Source: an uncultured Burkholderiales bacterium (lineage in GTDB: Bacteria; Pseudomonadota; Gammaproteobacteria; Burkholderiales; Thiobacillaceae). From it: a stretch of DNA of 13,684 nucleotides. Of this stretch, positions 13,328 to 13,684 are shown one piece after another. The notes under the pieces were generated by a model that saw only the letters and a list, made by a program, of their open reading frames with translations, was not told where the DNA came from and ran no database searches. Position 1 is the stretch's first letter; every line of letters starts with the position of its first letter. Location: positions 1 through 13,684 of the forward strand of contig CALAMX010000169.1 of the NCBI GenBank assembly GCA_937925755.1. Direction: 5' to 3'. The position numbers were made by a program, and so were the translations under genes.

Positions 13328-13666
13328 AGCTCTCACTCCGTGGCGGGGCAGGCAGCGATCCAGCCCCGAGCGCGAGACCTGCGGGTTGACGAACTCGCGC
13401 ATGACCGCCAGCAGATCGTCCAGCGACAACCACAGGGTCTTGCGCAGTTCCACCGCGATGATCTCCTGCGCCGCTGTCAGGGTGGTCGGCAGCCGATGCG
13501 GCGTGTGCGGCCGGTCTTCGAAGCTCGTGCGGTGCTTCCACTTGAAGACGGTCATGGGCGACACACCGTAGCGATCGGCCAGCGTCTGGATCGACTCGTT
13601 GCTGGCGGCAATCTCGGCGCGGATCGCCGGCGTGGTACGCGCCAGCTTGTGCAGTCGTACGATCAT
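13325..13666 (-). pseudogene. IS481-family transposase, truncated after 113 codons
   Basis: The product starts MIVRLHKLARTTPAIRAEIA and continues with a helix-turn-helix region (IQTLADRYGVSPMTVFKWKHR, about 27-47), then RPHTPHRLPTTLT and the VSRSGLDRCLPRHGV segment. This is the characteristic N terminus of IS481-type transposases, which are normally around 300 residues or more. The frame leaves the family just after RHGV and stops two codons later, so the catalytic DDE domain is missing and the protein cannot transpose DNA. AAGGAG before the ATG at 13666 is intact, so an N-terminal DNA-binding fragment could still be made. The break coincides with a perfect hairpin and REP-rich DNA. Confidence 0.82.
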
Positions 13667-13684
13667 GATTGCACTCCTTCGGAT
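13325..13684 (-). mobile_element. Remnant of an IS481-family insertion sequence
   Basis: Only the 5' part of the element is present, oriented toward decreasing coordinates. The end beyond the transposase start lies at or past the right window edge, so its terminal inverted repeat cannot be judged. No matching inverted repeat is seen at the truncated end. Confidence 0.6.

Overview
The window looks like GC-rich proteobacterial chromosome. The most likely source is a gammaproteobacterium of the Chromatiales/Ectothiorhodospiraceae type. This rests on a PEP-CTERM surface protein, an IS481-type transposase remnant, GTAG-type REP elements and a dense antiporter operon. No rRNA or tRNA fixes the taxonomy, so a betaproteobacterium is also possible.

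Layout. (1) 1-1077: a single-gene unit for a secreted nidogen-like PEP-CTERM protein. It is visibly less GC-rich than the rest, has a good sigma-54-type promoter match upstream and a strong terminator downstream. (2) 1078-1440: no convincing gene. (3) 1441-10046: a tightly packed plus-strand block that starts at a sigma-70-like promoter. It encodes an alpha/beta-hydrolase lipoprotein, a DUF502 membrane protein, and nine membrane proteins of an Mrp/Mbh-type cation/proton antiporter: MrpE, MrpF, MrpG, a DUF4040 (MbhD-like) protein, an MbhE-MrpB fusion, MrpC, and three large ND2/4/5-like antiporter subunits. From DUF502 on, almost every stop codon overlaps the next start. (4) 10135-12321: two exported proteins, a tandem-thioredoxin-domain protein (CPYC and CPDC) and a HEFGH metallopeptidase resembling family M91. 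(5) 12345-12854, minus strand: a coiled-coil protein built from 18-residue (54-bp) repeats. (6) 12888-13684: non-coding DNA with three REP elements, a 10-bp tandem repeat and two perfect hairpins, then the 5' part of an IS481-type transposase cut off at codon 113.

How the genes work together. The antiporter genes follow the order of the archaeal Mbh/Mbs (membrane-bound hydrogenase / sulfane reductase) membrane module (A to H), not the bacterial mrpABCDEFG order. All parts equivalent to a full Mrp complex are present, with the MrpA C-terminal regions split off as separate or fused small genes. No hydrogenase or other redox subunit is in the window. The complex carries three antiporter-like subunits instead of the two of Mrp, and the third has alanine where the conserved TM5 glutamate should be. 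This is the best candidate for something unusual here: a stand-alone, three-channel Mrp/Mbh hybrid transporter, possibly working with the DUF502 protein and the lipoprotein hydrolase. All functional statements come from recognised motifs, not from database searches.
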